Assembly: GCA_003260075.1 (NCBI GenBank)
Contig: QLIY01000284.1
Location: forward strand, 107,712-171,711
Source: Phallusia mammillata
Taxonomy: Eukaryota > Chordata > Ascidiacea > Phlebobranchia > Ascidiidae
Direction of reading: 5' to 3'
Length of the DNA: 64,000 nt
Shown: positions 24,896 through 38,404 of the stretch, piece after piece
Numbering within the stretch: the first letter of the stretch is position 1
Layout of the letters: every line of letters starts with the position of its first letter
Translations under genes and position numbers: made by a program
Notes under the pieces: generated by a model
Seen by the model: the letters and a program-made list of their open reading frames with translations, nothing else
Databases searched by the model: none
Told to the model about the DNA's origin: nothing

Positions 24896-27800
24896 TCACA
24901 TTTCGGTATTGGGCTTAATGGCAAAATACTTTACTTTGCCGGCCTTCACGGTGCCATTTTTCGCCTTTGTTGTTCCGTTTTTCGCTTTTTCCTTGGCCGC
25001 AAGTTTTGATACAAGTTGTCCAACTCCGTGAAAAGCTATCTTTTCTGGTGGTTCGATCACCATATTGTCAGGCATACCGAGTTTTACCCGCAGGACCCCG
25101 GTTATCCATACATCGTCTACTCGCAAGTAAGGTGTGGTGCGAGCCGCAGCCAAAAGTTGCTTGACTACTCGAATGCTTGTCGAGTAAAATCCACCAAAGC
25201 AGCCTCGTGGATAAAACGGCCACTTGTATTCGCTTTCAGCAATATACCACTGTTTATATCTGCCTGTACTATTTCGATACGGCCTTGCAAATTCCATAGT
25301 TCTGTAGGTGCATATGATTGGAAATTCGGCCCAGTCTTCAAACTCCGTAATGTTTATGTAAAAATCCATAATGTTCTTCAGGCGTTCGACCACAACCATG
25401 ACGTCATCGTCGCCTGACGAGTAGTAGTGGTTCGAGGGGAGGTTGTCCACCGCCCATTGCATTCCCGCCATGGTTTTTAAGGGAACGTATCTAAGATAAT
25501 AATAATATGTTTTGCACCTATTGAACCCGAATGTTCGTTTACAAATTGAACCCGAATGTGGTTTACAGAAAACTAATAGGTACACGCTAAATAAATGAAC
25601 TATCGGTGATATGAAGTAAACTATCTCAACATAGCAAAAATACATGCTCGCTTCTTGATGCCAAACACTTTATAGGGTAGTTTATAAGAAACAAGTTTCC
25701 ATGTTTCAGGGATTAGTAGCTACGGCTCGCGGGTTAAAACGGACTGGCCAAACAATAACACCTTTTAACAGTTTACCTATACTTCACAATCATAAAAAAT
25801 AATGCAATTATGTTGAACCATTAATAAACGTAGTTTGCGTTTTCGTAATAAACTGTTAGCATTTTTCTTAGGATTAATTAAGCATATAGCAAGATAATCT
25901 ATCACAGCTCGTTGTACTGACGATAGCTCGTAACTTAGTCTTACTTATAGTCATCTGGTCCGTCGTACTGCAAAATATCCCCGTACATCTCATGTTCCTG
26001 CCTTAACAGCATCTCTGTCGTCACATTTCGGGACATTCCCACAATAAATACCGTTTCCATACGTGATCCATTAAGGTAGAGTTTGTGCGCCCACGTCCGG
26101 CGAATATCGTTGCGATGTTCTTGGTGACTGGCTTTGGATTTCACGAAATTAACCATGCACCACGATACGTCTGTTCAATACAATAAAATTGAAAACCCTT
26201 CGTTGCTTTTTCCTTCAGTTTTGTGATATTTGTTTGTTGGTGATTTTGATGAGCGCACATTTACATAAGCTACATATAAAAATCCTAAACAAAAGTAAAG
26301 TCATAAGTAAAACTCACTGATACCGAGTATTCGATTTATGCGTCATTTCGTCATGACCTTTTAAGTTTACGAAGCATTTCGTCTTGATCATATTTTGTGT
26401 CTTTTTAAACAAATCTCTCTGTGTTTTGCTTGATTTTTACCTCAGGTACACGGGGAAATGACTGAATGTGTTATATTGGCAATGAGTGGACCTTCAAGCT
26501 GCCTGTACATGCGCAAATATGTTGAATCATCGGGTAATAAATTTGTTTACAACTTTGTAATTGACGACCTAATTCGAGTTTAACCCATTAAGTTTCCACC
26601 GAGAAAAAACGAGTCAGGGTTAGATTTTCTGCAGAATTTCAATATGGGGTAAACTTAATTTAATTTAACAAAGTCCCAAAGCGAAAAAATCAACTAAAAT
26701 GTAATACGTGATTGGCTTCGGTAATTTAGGATATCATCACTTTAAAACATTGGCATCAAATAAAAAAACGTAATACAAAACTGTAATGAACATTAGGGAA
26801 TTGTCACACAGTATGCAGAACTTTGTATAATTTGTGTCGTCCAACGTTAGGCAAACTCCAAGAACAAAGGCGAGCGTAGCATATCCATGAACCTAATGTA
26901 CATGTTGACAATGAGATTTTTTTATGTGTGCATTTACGTCAGTGTTCACGTCACTAAGCGAGCAAATTCCTTCAGGAAATTACTTTTGTCAGTAAATGTT
27001 ACTGTGGTTTGATTACTTAAGCCTAAATAAATCAGCAACGATGCAACGTAGTACGAAGGTTATAGCAGGCTTTGTACCACGCAGTGTAGGGTCTTATTGT
27101 TCGGTGGTGTCATTAAAACCAGTAAACACGCTTCCCTTCGCGAAGCTATGTTGTAGCAGCAAATAGTGGACTACTATACCACAACACAGGTTATTTGCCG
27201 ACCCCTCCTGTCCATGTGAAATTGTAAATTACACAAACCGTATGCGCAAGTCACTTTTTTTCCCCATTCATTAATTAAACTTGCAATAACGTAGGCCATA
27301 ACACAGAGAGGTTGTTTGGAGGGGAAATATTATTCATGGACTAATTAAACATTTGAAGTGTTTTGCACTTTGTTTTTTATTTGAACAACATTTGCCGGTA
27401 CCGGTTAGCTATTATCCAAGAGTTTGTTTAGCAACCTTCTTTTCAGGTAGGTTTACGCTAGACAAACCATGCACTAATAACCTCTTATAGAAACAAGTGT
27501 CTATTACAGTATTTAATCTATACATAAGTTAATGACATATTTTAGTTTGACTTACTGGAATGCATTTGCTTACACCTGTCATCCACACAATTTTGTGTAT
27601 GTAGGTTACGCGGTTCTAAAAGAAATTGAAAGGTTGGACGAACAAAGTTATAGCCGATAAGCTTTTCGTCAAAATCGTATGTTAGGCGGTCGTGCAGCTT
27701 CACAAGAGCAGAAGATGCGTTCACTGTTCTTCTGTTCCTCAACTGCTGAAGTTCCAAAACTCTGCACCAAAAACGACAAAAGTGGTTGTATTTTGCTTGG

Positions 27801-28759
27801 TTGATCAATAACACGCCGTCCAATTGGCACAGGCTATAAAAATGAACACCATGAGGATGTTAGTGTGAGAGTTTTAAGCGTGCATGAAATTCGGATCTGA
27901 ACATGATTTAAAAAAACGAAGTCCAAATCAGGCACAAAAATTGGTAAAAATGATGCTGAGCATGCAGATCTTGCCTATTTTGTTGAAACTTAAGCTGGAA
28001 CTCAGCCCGACTAACAACTCTGGCCTGTGCACCTATGACCAGCAGCGTTAGTCCAGGATAAGCCAGGCAAGATTGTATGACTTACGTCGCAAAAACTCGT
28101 TAAAACGTCGACTAATATTTGGTATGGAGGCTTAGTGTTAAATAAGATTAAAACTTAGCTTTTTCGAAAAACAACTTTGCACATGAATGATAACACAAAT
28201 AGGAACAAGGCAAGAGCACGTTTTGAATAAATCCCATCCCTACAACGCATTATGTACCATCACAGTGAAAACAAAACGTGACAGAAGTAACTGGTTCCGT
28301 TTTACACATGTAAACACGTTGCGCTTGTTCTAAACGAGAGTTTACATACACCAGTTCGCGTATGACTGATGGGTTGCAATAAATCTTTATAACTAGATCG
28401 GCAAAACTTTTGATAACGCATCATTTTGTGCAGGCCTTCAATAAACTTAAAACGCAAGCAAATTTATTGCAACCCATCAGTCATTATGACGAGGGTTTTT
28501 ATTTCTCGTTAAAAAGTGCTCTACTTAACAGCTGATAAAAGTTGCTTGGTTCCCCCTATTTCAAAACTACATAATGTTCTCTCTGATGTATTCTACATAA
28601 TGGGGTGGAGCTTGGTACTTTCCGACTACTTAAACAAGAGTTGACTTACCCTACTCGTTGTGATCCCAGTAAATGTGCCATTTGCATCCAATAAATAAAC
28701 GAAGACATTGTGCAGATAAGAAACACGATAGCCAAACGAATCTTCGTCAATAGATTCAT
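24896..28759 (-). CDS. GT31 beta-1,3-glycosyltransferase, gene 3 (minus trio)
   Basis: Four exons, complement of 28759-28650, 27761-27556, 26170-25945 and 25490-24896, join in phases 2, 1, 2 to give 378 residues, the longest of the six standard models. MNLLTKIR precedes a hydrophobic anchor at about residues 9-25. The stem contains LTYDFDEK and ends in PTFQFLLEP. Exon 3 carries SWCMVNFVKSKASHQ, RRTWAH, METVFIVG and YGDILQYDGPDDY. Exon 4 has LKTMAGMQW, SSGDDD (D208-210, predicted metal/UDP-sugar binding), GGFYSTS and VDDVWITG. The tail after residue 340 is Lys/Ala-rich with two K-N-G-T sequences, which are possible N-glycosylation sites. Intron 1 contains a 123-bp inverted-repeat element. All key GT31 motifs are intact, so it should be active; specificity is unknown. 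Confidence 0.88.
28362..28484. mobile_element. 123-bp MITE-like inverted-repeat element
   Basis: Perfect 23-bp inverted repeats (28362-28384 and 28462-28484, outer part ATGACTGATGGGTTGCAATA) flank 77 bp of AT-rich sequence. No clear target duplication is visible, so the superfamily is not assigned. It lies in intron 1 of the third minus-strand GT31 gene. Confidence 0.75.
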
Positions 28760-31700
28760 GACTGTGCACAGCACGTTTAAGCATACTGGTATAAATAACA
28801 CCTGCAATAAAAAAGCGAAAACAATTCACTAAAAGTGTAAAGAAAAACTGAGAAATAAGTGGTGGCTAAAGCACAGTTAGTATTATTTATTCAATGATAC
28901 TAAAATTTTAGGCGTGTAGATAAATCATTTCCAAAGTTTGTCTGACTGTTCAGGAAGCTGCAGTCTGTGACGAACCATTTGCGAAAACTGTTGAAGTTGG
29001 GTTTATTCTATAACCAATCTTCGCAAACACTAAATATTTTAAAACTAGTGTCAAACAAGCACGTTACATCACCCGTTCAAGAGTAACAAAATAATGCTCG
29101 GGTCTGGTTTCCACAAGCAGTATATTTCAAACTGTTGTGTACACAATAAGCCGCAAAGTTACATCCCGAATGCAACTGAACGTACTAACTATACTGTCTG
29201 GTAAGCAGAAATAGTTGGGCGGTTACATGGTGCATTAATTACGACCTATAAACGACTGAACACTGTAACTTGACATATGCTACGAACCGTACAAGCTTAC
29301 AATGGTCCCTCTGAATGAAAACGCAAAAATATGAAATAAATAAAGTACAATGCTCTCGTCTCATGATACCTGGCTTTATTCAGTTAGGTTACGTTCATTA
29401 TGAAACGAGTTTAAATCAGATCTTAAGTCTATGCAAATATCGATCTTCAAACGTGGCAACATTGTCAAAATTCGTGTTCTCTAGCTAAAACACGCCATGA
29501 CAAATAGTGCGGTTGTCAACTGACATTGCTTGAAACTTCCTGTCGTAAAATTTCCATTCACATGATGTTATGGTTTTACAGACTTCGAGTGTGAAAAACT
29601 GGAAACAACCCTAAAGATTCAAGTATCTTCGGATGGAATTGATTTACATTATTTAGTCATCCTTGTGTTTGAATAAAAGAAGGCATAAACTTGTACCTGG
29701 GTATATATTACAGTCAACATTTATTAATTTTGATACAGTGTGTAAATAGTCGGAAATGACGCTGCCATCATCTAAACGTCAATAAATTGCGGGTGCAAGC
29801 CAGTTAGGGTGTACGCATAGTTTTGCAAGGTCTTTCACACCAAAAATTGAACGCCTGATTTTTGTATTTTCCTGAAGCCAAAAATTGCTGAACGTTAATA
29901 GAAAAACTAGCTTACCCGAAACATTAGCATGAAAAAACATCAACATGAGGGGCATGTCCCTGAACGCTTTCGACGCTTATGAAAGGGTAATCGTATGGTT
30001 TTCGAAAAAGTGCGTTTTTCAAATGTAAGCGTATTGGGATTACTGCGTCAAACTCAACAGAAAGCAAACCAAATTTCCATTTACAACCGAAGTTGTACCA
30101 GCTGGAAGACAATTCACAATGATAACGCTAAACATCACATTGTCATTTCTGGACTAAAACAAATCTGTCAGTGCTTTAACTAGATTTTAACATTCATTTC
30201 CACTGGCTTAAGAACCATTTAAATGACATTCTACATGCTTCTGAAAATCTGTCCTAAAATCTATCTTCCATCGCTGACTGTCATCGATTGACAAAAGACA
30301 TGAAGCAGACACCAGCCGGAATACGGTCTAGGAGCTCCAAAGTTGTTTGATTTAGCTCACACAACTCAAACAACACTCAACGAAGCATGAATTGAATTTG
30401 GGTAGTGCGATGAAAAGGCATACATTGAAGCTGACAACAGTATTTTACATAAAAGAAAGTTTAAAGGTTAATACACTGAAAACATTTTCAGCATTGGTCT
30501 AAAAATATTAAGTAATACAATAGACATAATTGTCTTGATTTCAGCAGAAATAAGAGACTGATCCTCAAGTTGACTACTTTAACACAAATGTTTCAAAACC
30601 GTGGAGAACGAATTGAAAGAAAAAAGCTCGGAATTGGTTTCAACCGAAACCTAATAGACCAAAATCAAATATACATATGGGCTACGCGTAAATGATTTGT
30701 GATGGTTATGTTCTGCGCGTAAATGGTTTTTGATTAATAGACTTTTATTACCAGTGCGTCACAAGTACGGAAGCTGCTGAAGTGGGGCTAAATTAAAGGT
30801 GTTGCTTTGTTTACGCACTTGTCAGTGGTCTGATTTACCACTCTTAGGGCTTAATGCCGACCAAGGATGCTCTCACTAATCCTTGTTGAAGCTATTGGTT
30901 TTTTATTGTGGTTTTCAGGCACCCCTTTCATTATTTGCGTTGGTTTGTGTACTAGGGTTTTTGTCATATGCTATGGCATCCAGAAGGGTTACGTTTGAAA
31001 GCTGTAACCGTAGACAAATTTAGGTGGAAAAGCTCAAGAACTAGACGTACACATAAGCAATGGCGGTGCAACGATTAATAAACGCAACATGCAGAAAACG
31101 GAAAAAATACATCTTTTATTCTGTTTTTAAACCTGCATGATTAACTGCATACCCAATACCAAAACTAAATCAAAGGCTAAAACGAACTTAATATTCATTT
31201 ATATTTCACTATCGTTGTAGCTTTTGTTCTGCTCCGCGACTTTTTAAGGCCCTGTCGGGTAACTGACAAAAATTTTGACGTATTTACCTCTATGCCACTA
31301 CGAACATTTTTACTGTACTGCAAACATTCACCACTAGCAAAAATGATTTTGTGATGACGAAGCCAAACGGCAACGCGTCTTCCTGTTGCCTTGTCACGTG
31401 ACGTGTGAATCTCCGGTTCAGTGACTCAAACAAACAAATTAGAGTTGATGACTCATTACATCAAATGGTCGTTATTCGTACTGGACTATAAACAAGCGGA
31501 GTCAGAACGTCAAGGGTGGACCAAGGCGAGTTTTTAGGGCACAGGTTGGTAAGTATGTTTTACAAGCATAAGAATACCCACAATTATGACCACTTTATTA
31601 TGACTCTATAGCCTTCATCAAAAACGATATGGTGACAAAACATTCCCAGTGGTTGGAAAATTGTTTGGTCAGACTTAACATTACTCAGAATTTCCGTACA

Positions 31701-32173
31701 GGTGATTGGCTTTCAAAACCTAGGCCTACCTCAAATCTTTCGCCATTCCGTAACACTGAAATCGCACACCAAGTTTCTGTCAAAATTAAATTGATAATTA
31801 TATTCCATTTATTCAAATACCGAGTTTTTCGAAATTGAACTATATTTTTCGAAATTGAACTCTATCACCCTATGGGTGATTCTTCCACACAAACAAAAAT
31901 ATTCAAAAAAGGTTTTCAAGGCTGTCGCTTGTGGAATAATGCGATAAGTTTAAAAAGTGCACGAGAACCTTACTAAATTAGAAAGTGGCATGAAGCTGCT
32001 GATCGGCGATAACACCAGTCAGCAGAACCTTAAGGACACAGTTTGCGACTGCCAAATGATAGAGACCAAGGCTTGAGCTCGTTATACATGGTTTCTTCAT
32101 TAAAGCGAGCGCATAAAGCCTACTAAGTCTTCTGAAAGAGAAACCGTAATACAAAACAACTCATAAAACGTAC
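28760..32173. other. Centre of divergent cluster, no supported gene
   Basis: AT-rich sequence upstream of the minus-strand trio. A minus-strand frame at 29924-30112 follows a TTCCAG acceptor-like site and is near a GTAAGC donor-like site, but it has no homology that I recognise. A short local repeat of TTTTTCGAAATTGAAC occurs twice near 31825-31862. Confidence 0.4.
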
Positions 32174-33141
32174 GTTACGAAAAGAATCGCATATGGCCTC
32201 GTGCGAAATTTGTACACTGTGTTGTCTGGTTGTGCTGGTATAACAATCATTTGAAGAAAATCTGATTTGATTTCAACACACATTTCATTGATTTGTACAA
32301 AACCCAAATATATCCTTTGCTCTGCTGGCCCTATAAACAGGCTTGTCAACAGACATTCTCTGCTTTTATATAATTCTACCTTCCTTTGACTTATGTGTAT
32401 TTTTTTATTTCCATCCAGTTTGCTACAAAAACAAACAAGCATGAATGCGGGGCAGGAATGGAAACTAACCCCGTGTATAGTACACAAAAGAACAAACAAC
32501 AACAATGCAGCGAGCAGACTCACATGTAAACAAAACATATATAGAAGACTCGTTGTTTAACATTCCAATATCGCAAACGGGCGAGAGTATGCCTGTCTCA
32601 TAAAGAGATTGTTTTTAGTAAGCACAAAAGTCAAACGTTAAACCACAAAAACTTAACCATTGTGATATTCGTCTTAGTAACAAACATAACTAATACGCGT
32701 TATATGCTTGAATAATATCGACAACAGATGGAAACAATAAAGTTTCAGCATAATAGGCGTGGTCAAATCCTTCAAAATATTATTCCATATAGTTACTTTT
32801 AAATTTGTGTCTTAGAAATACAAACCGGACATTGAAATGCGCTTGTTATGCTTACAGTTTCCTAGCTGCAAATTGTCAACGTATTCAAATTCATAATAGA
32901 TCTGACGGAGTGATACCCTCAAGCAAAGCCTTTATAGGCTACTCTGAGTCTGGCTTGTGTCTTAGTCTCAAAACAACTTTTTAAGTGACGTTTATCGTCT
33001 TCTACGCCTGGTTTATGTCTCACAACAGTTTCGTGATGTCCAACGCATTGGATCACATACCTCGTATCGAAACTTTCGGGTTTTGTGGCTTTTCGCGACA
33101 CGAATGCTTGAAATTCTTGGAAGTTGTCTAGAAATACTTGC
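32174..33141 (-). CDS. Candidate partial gene with CUB-like exons
   Basis: Two exon candidates on the minus strand join in phase 2: 33141-33061 (acceptor TTCAATGCAG, donor GTATGT) and 32422 to about 32174 (acceptor TTTTTGTAG, donor uncertain). The joined frame is open. The second exon encodes IHISQRKVELYKSREC, then FIGPAEQRIYLGF and a later Cys, a spacing like the first half of a CUB domain. A further open stretch at about 33893-33720 (behind a pyrimidine-rich acceptor) could be the second half of an upstream CUB domain, and a 139-nt open segment at 36007-35869 with a GTAAGT donor may be another exon, though their phases do not all chain. An alternative frame starting near 32538 gives a signal-peptide-like MFCLHVSLLAALLLFVLL. 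Start, end and exon number are unresolved. Confidence 0.3.
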
Positions 33142-36100
33142 CTGCATTGAACATCAAGGTATTTTTAACATTATACTATCTAGTCAATTCAATTAACTGA
33201 TAACATTATACGTGTGACAAACTCTTCGTTACAATCTAAACGGTACTAACTTATACACTCATTTAGTGTGCATTGCAGACAAATGAAATACACCATAGTC
33301 GGCCGTTGCTCGAAGGGTCAAAATAAGGCGGATGCGCCAATAGACGAGTGTTTGCCAATCTGACACCCCCAATACATCATTCTGAGCTGTTCATGTGAGG
33401 TAAACCTGAGACTATACATCTGTACCAACAGGAAGCACAAATTTGTTAAAAACAGGTTAATATTTGCCTCCAAAAAACATTATAAATGAACCAGAAAAAT
33501 TAAGTTTAGCTACGCTTGGTAAAATAACAATTATAAGATTGCTCTCATACTCAATATTTACACAGCTAAAGAAAGATTGTTTAGATTACTTTTTAAGTTT
33601 GATCAAACAGTTAAAACAATTATCCAATAGGCGCCTTTCAAATTGTTTTCAATCTTGCCAAAAAACTTTAACTGCCGAAAAAATTCATAACAAAACAACT
33701 TTATCCAAGTTGGAGAGCTTGACATGAATTTCCTTTCAACTCGTGTCTCAATTACCGTGGAAATCTCATTTGTCAAGGACCGAGCCAAGACGCGGGCGTG
33801 GTGGACCTTAAACAAATGTTTGCCATTGTACTTCCATAACTCATATCTCCCCTCGACATAGAGGAACAAAAATTCGCAACCAAACGCGCCTTGGGAGAAA
33901 GAATTATCGCGAACAATTCAACCCTGGAGGTTTGTTTGAATCAAAAAAGAGTGAACCGTTTTCAAAACACACGAAACTAAATTCTCGACCAGTATGGCAG
34001 GGTTTGATTTTTTGTGTAATGTGTTAGCGTTCAGGAAAATCCCGACTTTAACCAAACTCAAACATTAGCGAAAATCAAATATGTTTAAGCGTTGCTTGGT
34101 GATGAGAAACTGGCAGAGAAGAATTTAATGTATTTACTTGCTTCTTCCGCGAGATTATTACTCTTAGTTTAAGCAATTACTATGACTTTGGCTACTCAGT
34201 TACGACTTTTACAATATTAATCTGTATTCCTACGCCAATGTTATTTTAATACTGTTTTTTTTGACAATGTAGTATTTTAAATTAACTGAGAAAGAATTAC
34301 AGCTTGTATTTTAAAATATGATTACAAACTCACTTCAGCGGTGACTGCTATGTTACTTTAAAAATTCTAATGGGTCAAATTAGGTACGTTTGGTTAATTC
34401 GAAAGTGGTGTAACACAAAGCCCTTTGATCAGACGAGTAGAGTTTAGGCCATTTTCGCGTTAACGCTTATTGAAATATTTTTTACGGATTACGAACTAAA
34501 GTACGAATCCAGATCAACTTCTTCATGTCGTTTTCTGAATCAGGTACCCTGGAAATTTTGACGAAGTTCCTTCTGCTTGATGTTGAGCCAATTGTCCACC
34601 AACACAATCACCGTACTACCGCCACCAAGTGACTATATGCTTACAAAAAACTTGGCCAGTTGAGGAGCGAATAGAGTTTCTCTATTAACAGCCGATGCCT
34701 CAGACTATTTCCACAATTTTTGTTTAACTGTGTTTTTCAGTACATAATGTTAATGATGAAGCAGAAGTAATATATAAAAAGCAATATATGGAATATATGT
34801 TACACTTGTGGACATTATTAGTCTCTCTTATTCAACTAGAATAATTAAAATATTATCAACTTTTATTGAGAATAAACAAAACCAAAAGTTGCAAAGTTGT
34901 TTTAAACAAATACGACAACAGCCAGTTGAGATCAGACGTTTGGATTCACATAGACAAATAGGCCTGACTCCCTGAGGATGTTATGACTGAGAGTAGGAAT
35001 TCCATAAGGATTCATGTTACAGATAACCAGTGCATTTCTGGTGACGCTATGACCCAGTATTGCTGTACATGGTAGTTTAAATTTAATGAAGGACTTCCCC
35101 ATTGCTTTTTAATCAATTGTGTACCAGTGTGTCTAAAAAGTTACCTTGAATGCGAATATTTTCCGTTTTGTCGCAACGTAAAACAATTTAGCTGAAGCTA
35201 GATCATGCCAAAACACCCCCTCGGGTAATTTTATTGGCGATGCGCTCCGTAAACCCCGCTTTGAGTGTGTTAAGCCGTGCATGGCACAAGCGCAATGGTT
35301 GATGGCAATTTGGCAAGATTTTCGCTGTCCACTGGCAACAAAAAAGGCAACAATAGGAAATGACTGCTGCCCAGTGCCAAAAATAGTTTAAGTCCCGCAC
35401 GACTGTGGAAGAGAGCGGTTGAAGAAAAAGGATGCCGGTTATCGGTACGACTAATTGAACGTTCGAGATCTAAAATGGCCAGAGGCCCAAGATTTAACCG
35501 GTCTCTGTTGTTGTATTGAAAAGCGTTCGAACTGCAGTGATAGAAGTTTCGGTACATTGAATTCGCCAGAGGCCAAAAAGCAAATTCAAGCTACATTGTA
35601 TAATGCGTCGCTTAGTGCCTGTATTGTCACGTACTAGCCTTGTCATGTCAGTTAGCCTATGGTAGTTATTTGCTTATTGTGATGATGGTATTACTCATAT
35701 CAGAAGCACAAGTAAGAGCGCAAGACAGTTGGCAGTACAGCGAGTTTGTTGCAGTGGTTTTGAGTGTTCAGTCGTAAAATGCTTTCACAGCTTTCACATT
35801 CCACAGATTATTTTAGCAAGGCGACACTTTTTTGTCTAATCTTCTGTCTACATAAGGTCTGGACTTACGAATGTCTGTTGCAAAGGTGACACGGCAGAAA
35901 TGAGAGTTGTAGTGACATGTTCAATGTATAAGCCAGTTACGCTGATCCAATCAATGACGTAAATGTTTTCTAGCGTACAAATGTCACAGAAAAAGCCAAG
36001 TATTGTGCTGTCAGTCAACAAGCCACGTAAAACCAGTACCATCCAAGAACAAATAATGATATTTGTAACAGGACACATGCGGTTTTATTTCTACCAGTTC

Positions 36101-36937
36101 ATTTCTAACTCCAGCGTTTAGTAGATGCGAAAAATTCGTGCCATTTTTATGCAGTGCACAAAGTAAAGCGGTCAATTTACATTCACTTTAGACGTAACTT
36201 TGAAAAGGTTGTGGTTTAATGTTATATTTGTGCTAGTGGTAATGCATTGTTAAAAGTAGTTTTCAAACAACAAATTAGAATTGTGGTTCTTAAATGTTAG
36301 ATACTGTGGTAAGTTAACTAAGTTATTACCGCGTAAACTTAGTGTGATTGATAATGGTAAAAGTAGGGCTTCTGACACACTATTAGTCTTACATCCCTTA
36401 CCTGTTAACATTATCGATACAGACAGGAAATAGTCGATTTACCTTCTTTAATCATCGTTTTTGCACGCTAAGGAAGTTTTTTAACTGTTAAGGTACGAAG
36501 TTCCAAAATTTAGTGCTAAATACAAAACTTCGAATAAAACGAAGGTAGTTAAAGGGGTAGATCAACAGAGAATACGGAGAAAAGGTTAAGGATTAGAATT
36601 TGGCAGAAGATTAACGAAACATTGGCACACTGTATCAACAGCAAGACAATTACTATATTGCAGCTGTAAAAAATGAATGGCCTGTGTTCAACCAAAGTCA
36701 GTGGGTCTCAGCCAAGACCTCAAGGTCAACAACAGTGTATAAGGTTGCTGTAGTGTGTGATTCGCAAAGTGTAATAGATTACCGCACTTTGGATAGCCGT
36801 GCACAACATTGGTTATTGTGAACGATTAAGACAAAACTCAAACATACGTAATTACACTGCCCATGCTCGAGGGTAAAATCCCCGGACTTCTAACGTCGAA
36901 AAGGCCCTAAATAAACACTAATAACAAGCACTAATCG

Positions 36938-37122
36938 GCTTTAGAAACCAGAACACTCACCGCTATATTTGTTGCGCTACGACCAACAGACAATAGAAAT
37001 ATACAGCATATGACCAAATTTAGAGCCCCCCCCCCGCTTTAGAAACCAGAACACTCACCGCTATATTTGTTGCGCTACGACCAGCAGACAATATAAATAT
37101 ACAGAATATGACCAAATTTAGA
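36938..37122. repeat. 88-bp direct duplication split by 9 C
   Basis: Copies at 36938-37025 and 37035-37122 flank C at 37026-37034. They differ at a few positions (for example CCAACAGACAATAGA versus CCAGCAGACAATATA). Non-coding. Confidence 0.75.
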
Positions 37123-38404
37123 TGTGTTTTTTGTTGTTTTGTGTATGTACAGGGAATGTACAAACCACAGTGAACAGAAAGGTTGAGGGAGCATCTTGAC
37201 AGAATTGCGAAACATAGTGGGAAGGAACAGTCATAAAGCGTACCGGGGCATTACCGCATTTTTAGGATGTAATGCGAGCTTAAATTAGCAGCAAAGTTGC
37301 ACGACTAGACACACTAAACGTTGGATATCACTTACACACCCCTAGCTATATAGTAACTGTTTAACGTTTCGGCAGAGAAGCACTTTCTACATATGTGTGT
37401 CTTTTAGCATCGGGTTTCATAGTGCTTTTTTACACGCTTATTTATTTGATGTAACATGCGCTTTTAAAACTGTGATTGTTCCTGAACGAAAACCATTATA
37501 ACCTCACATCTGGAACCATCACATTTATAGCAAGTTGTTGAGAGCTTAGTGGTTAAGCTACACCCAGCACAGCTTAGCAATCACGGATTATTTACCAGTC
37601 AAACCGGAAAATAGTCCGAAAGTTGAAACGAATTGCACTATAGCGATTGACAGGATTAGACACTTCCTGTTCGAGGTATGGCCAAACCGTGTCTGTTTCT
37701 AGTTGCCTAAAGGTTAAATGAGTGGTGGTTAGTCAAACCACACTGTACAAAAAATCATCTTTCAGTTTGTTAGTCCCAATACATAAGGTAAATTGCAGGT
37801 AAAAATATTTTGTAAACATTTACCACACGTTCTTTTCCTGAACCAACTTAAACGACGCTGACGTTTTACGGTTTGGGGAAACATTTATTCGTCAGTAAAT
37901 TACAGCACGACGGAAAGTTCGATTCAAGAAGCCGGGTCGTCATTACATGCATTTAAATTATGTATCCGGTGGAAAGGTAGAATAAATAATTCACCATGGT
38001 TTTTGAATAGACACATGTGTATATACATTTTGGATGCATATACGTTTTAGTCCACACAAGCTGTTAAAATACATGTGTTTATTTGCAATAAAACCTTTTC
38101 GTTCTAGCTACGGATTCCAACTTTTTATTTACACACGTCTGGGAATGTATATGTGCAAAGGGTACTTGGTATTACACTTTATTATAAATTTGAAGCAGTA
38201 CAATGACACTCAAAAGATTTAATGTAGTACACTTTAAAAAGTTTTCTACATTGTACGAAATGAAGCAGAATTTTTGTCTGAAACTTTTATTTATAACTTT
38301 ACCCTCTTTTTGAAGGTTTAATATTTCTGTTAGATTTGACTGTTAAAACACAATGCATCCGTGACGTGAAGACTTGTAATGTCGGAGATTGGGACTGGAT
38401 AAGA

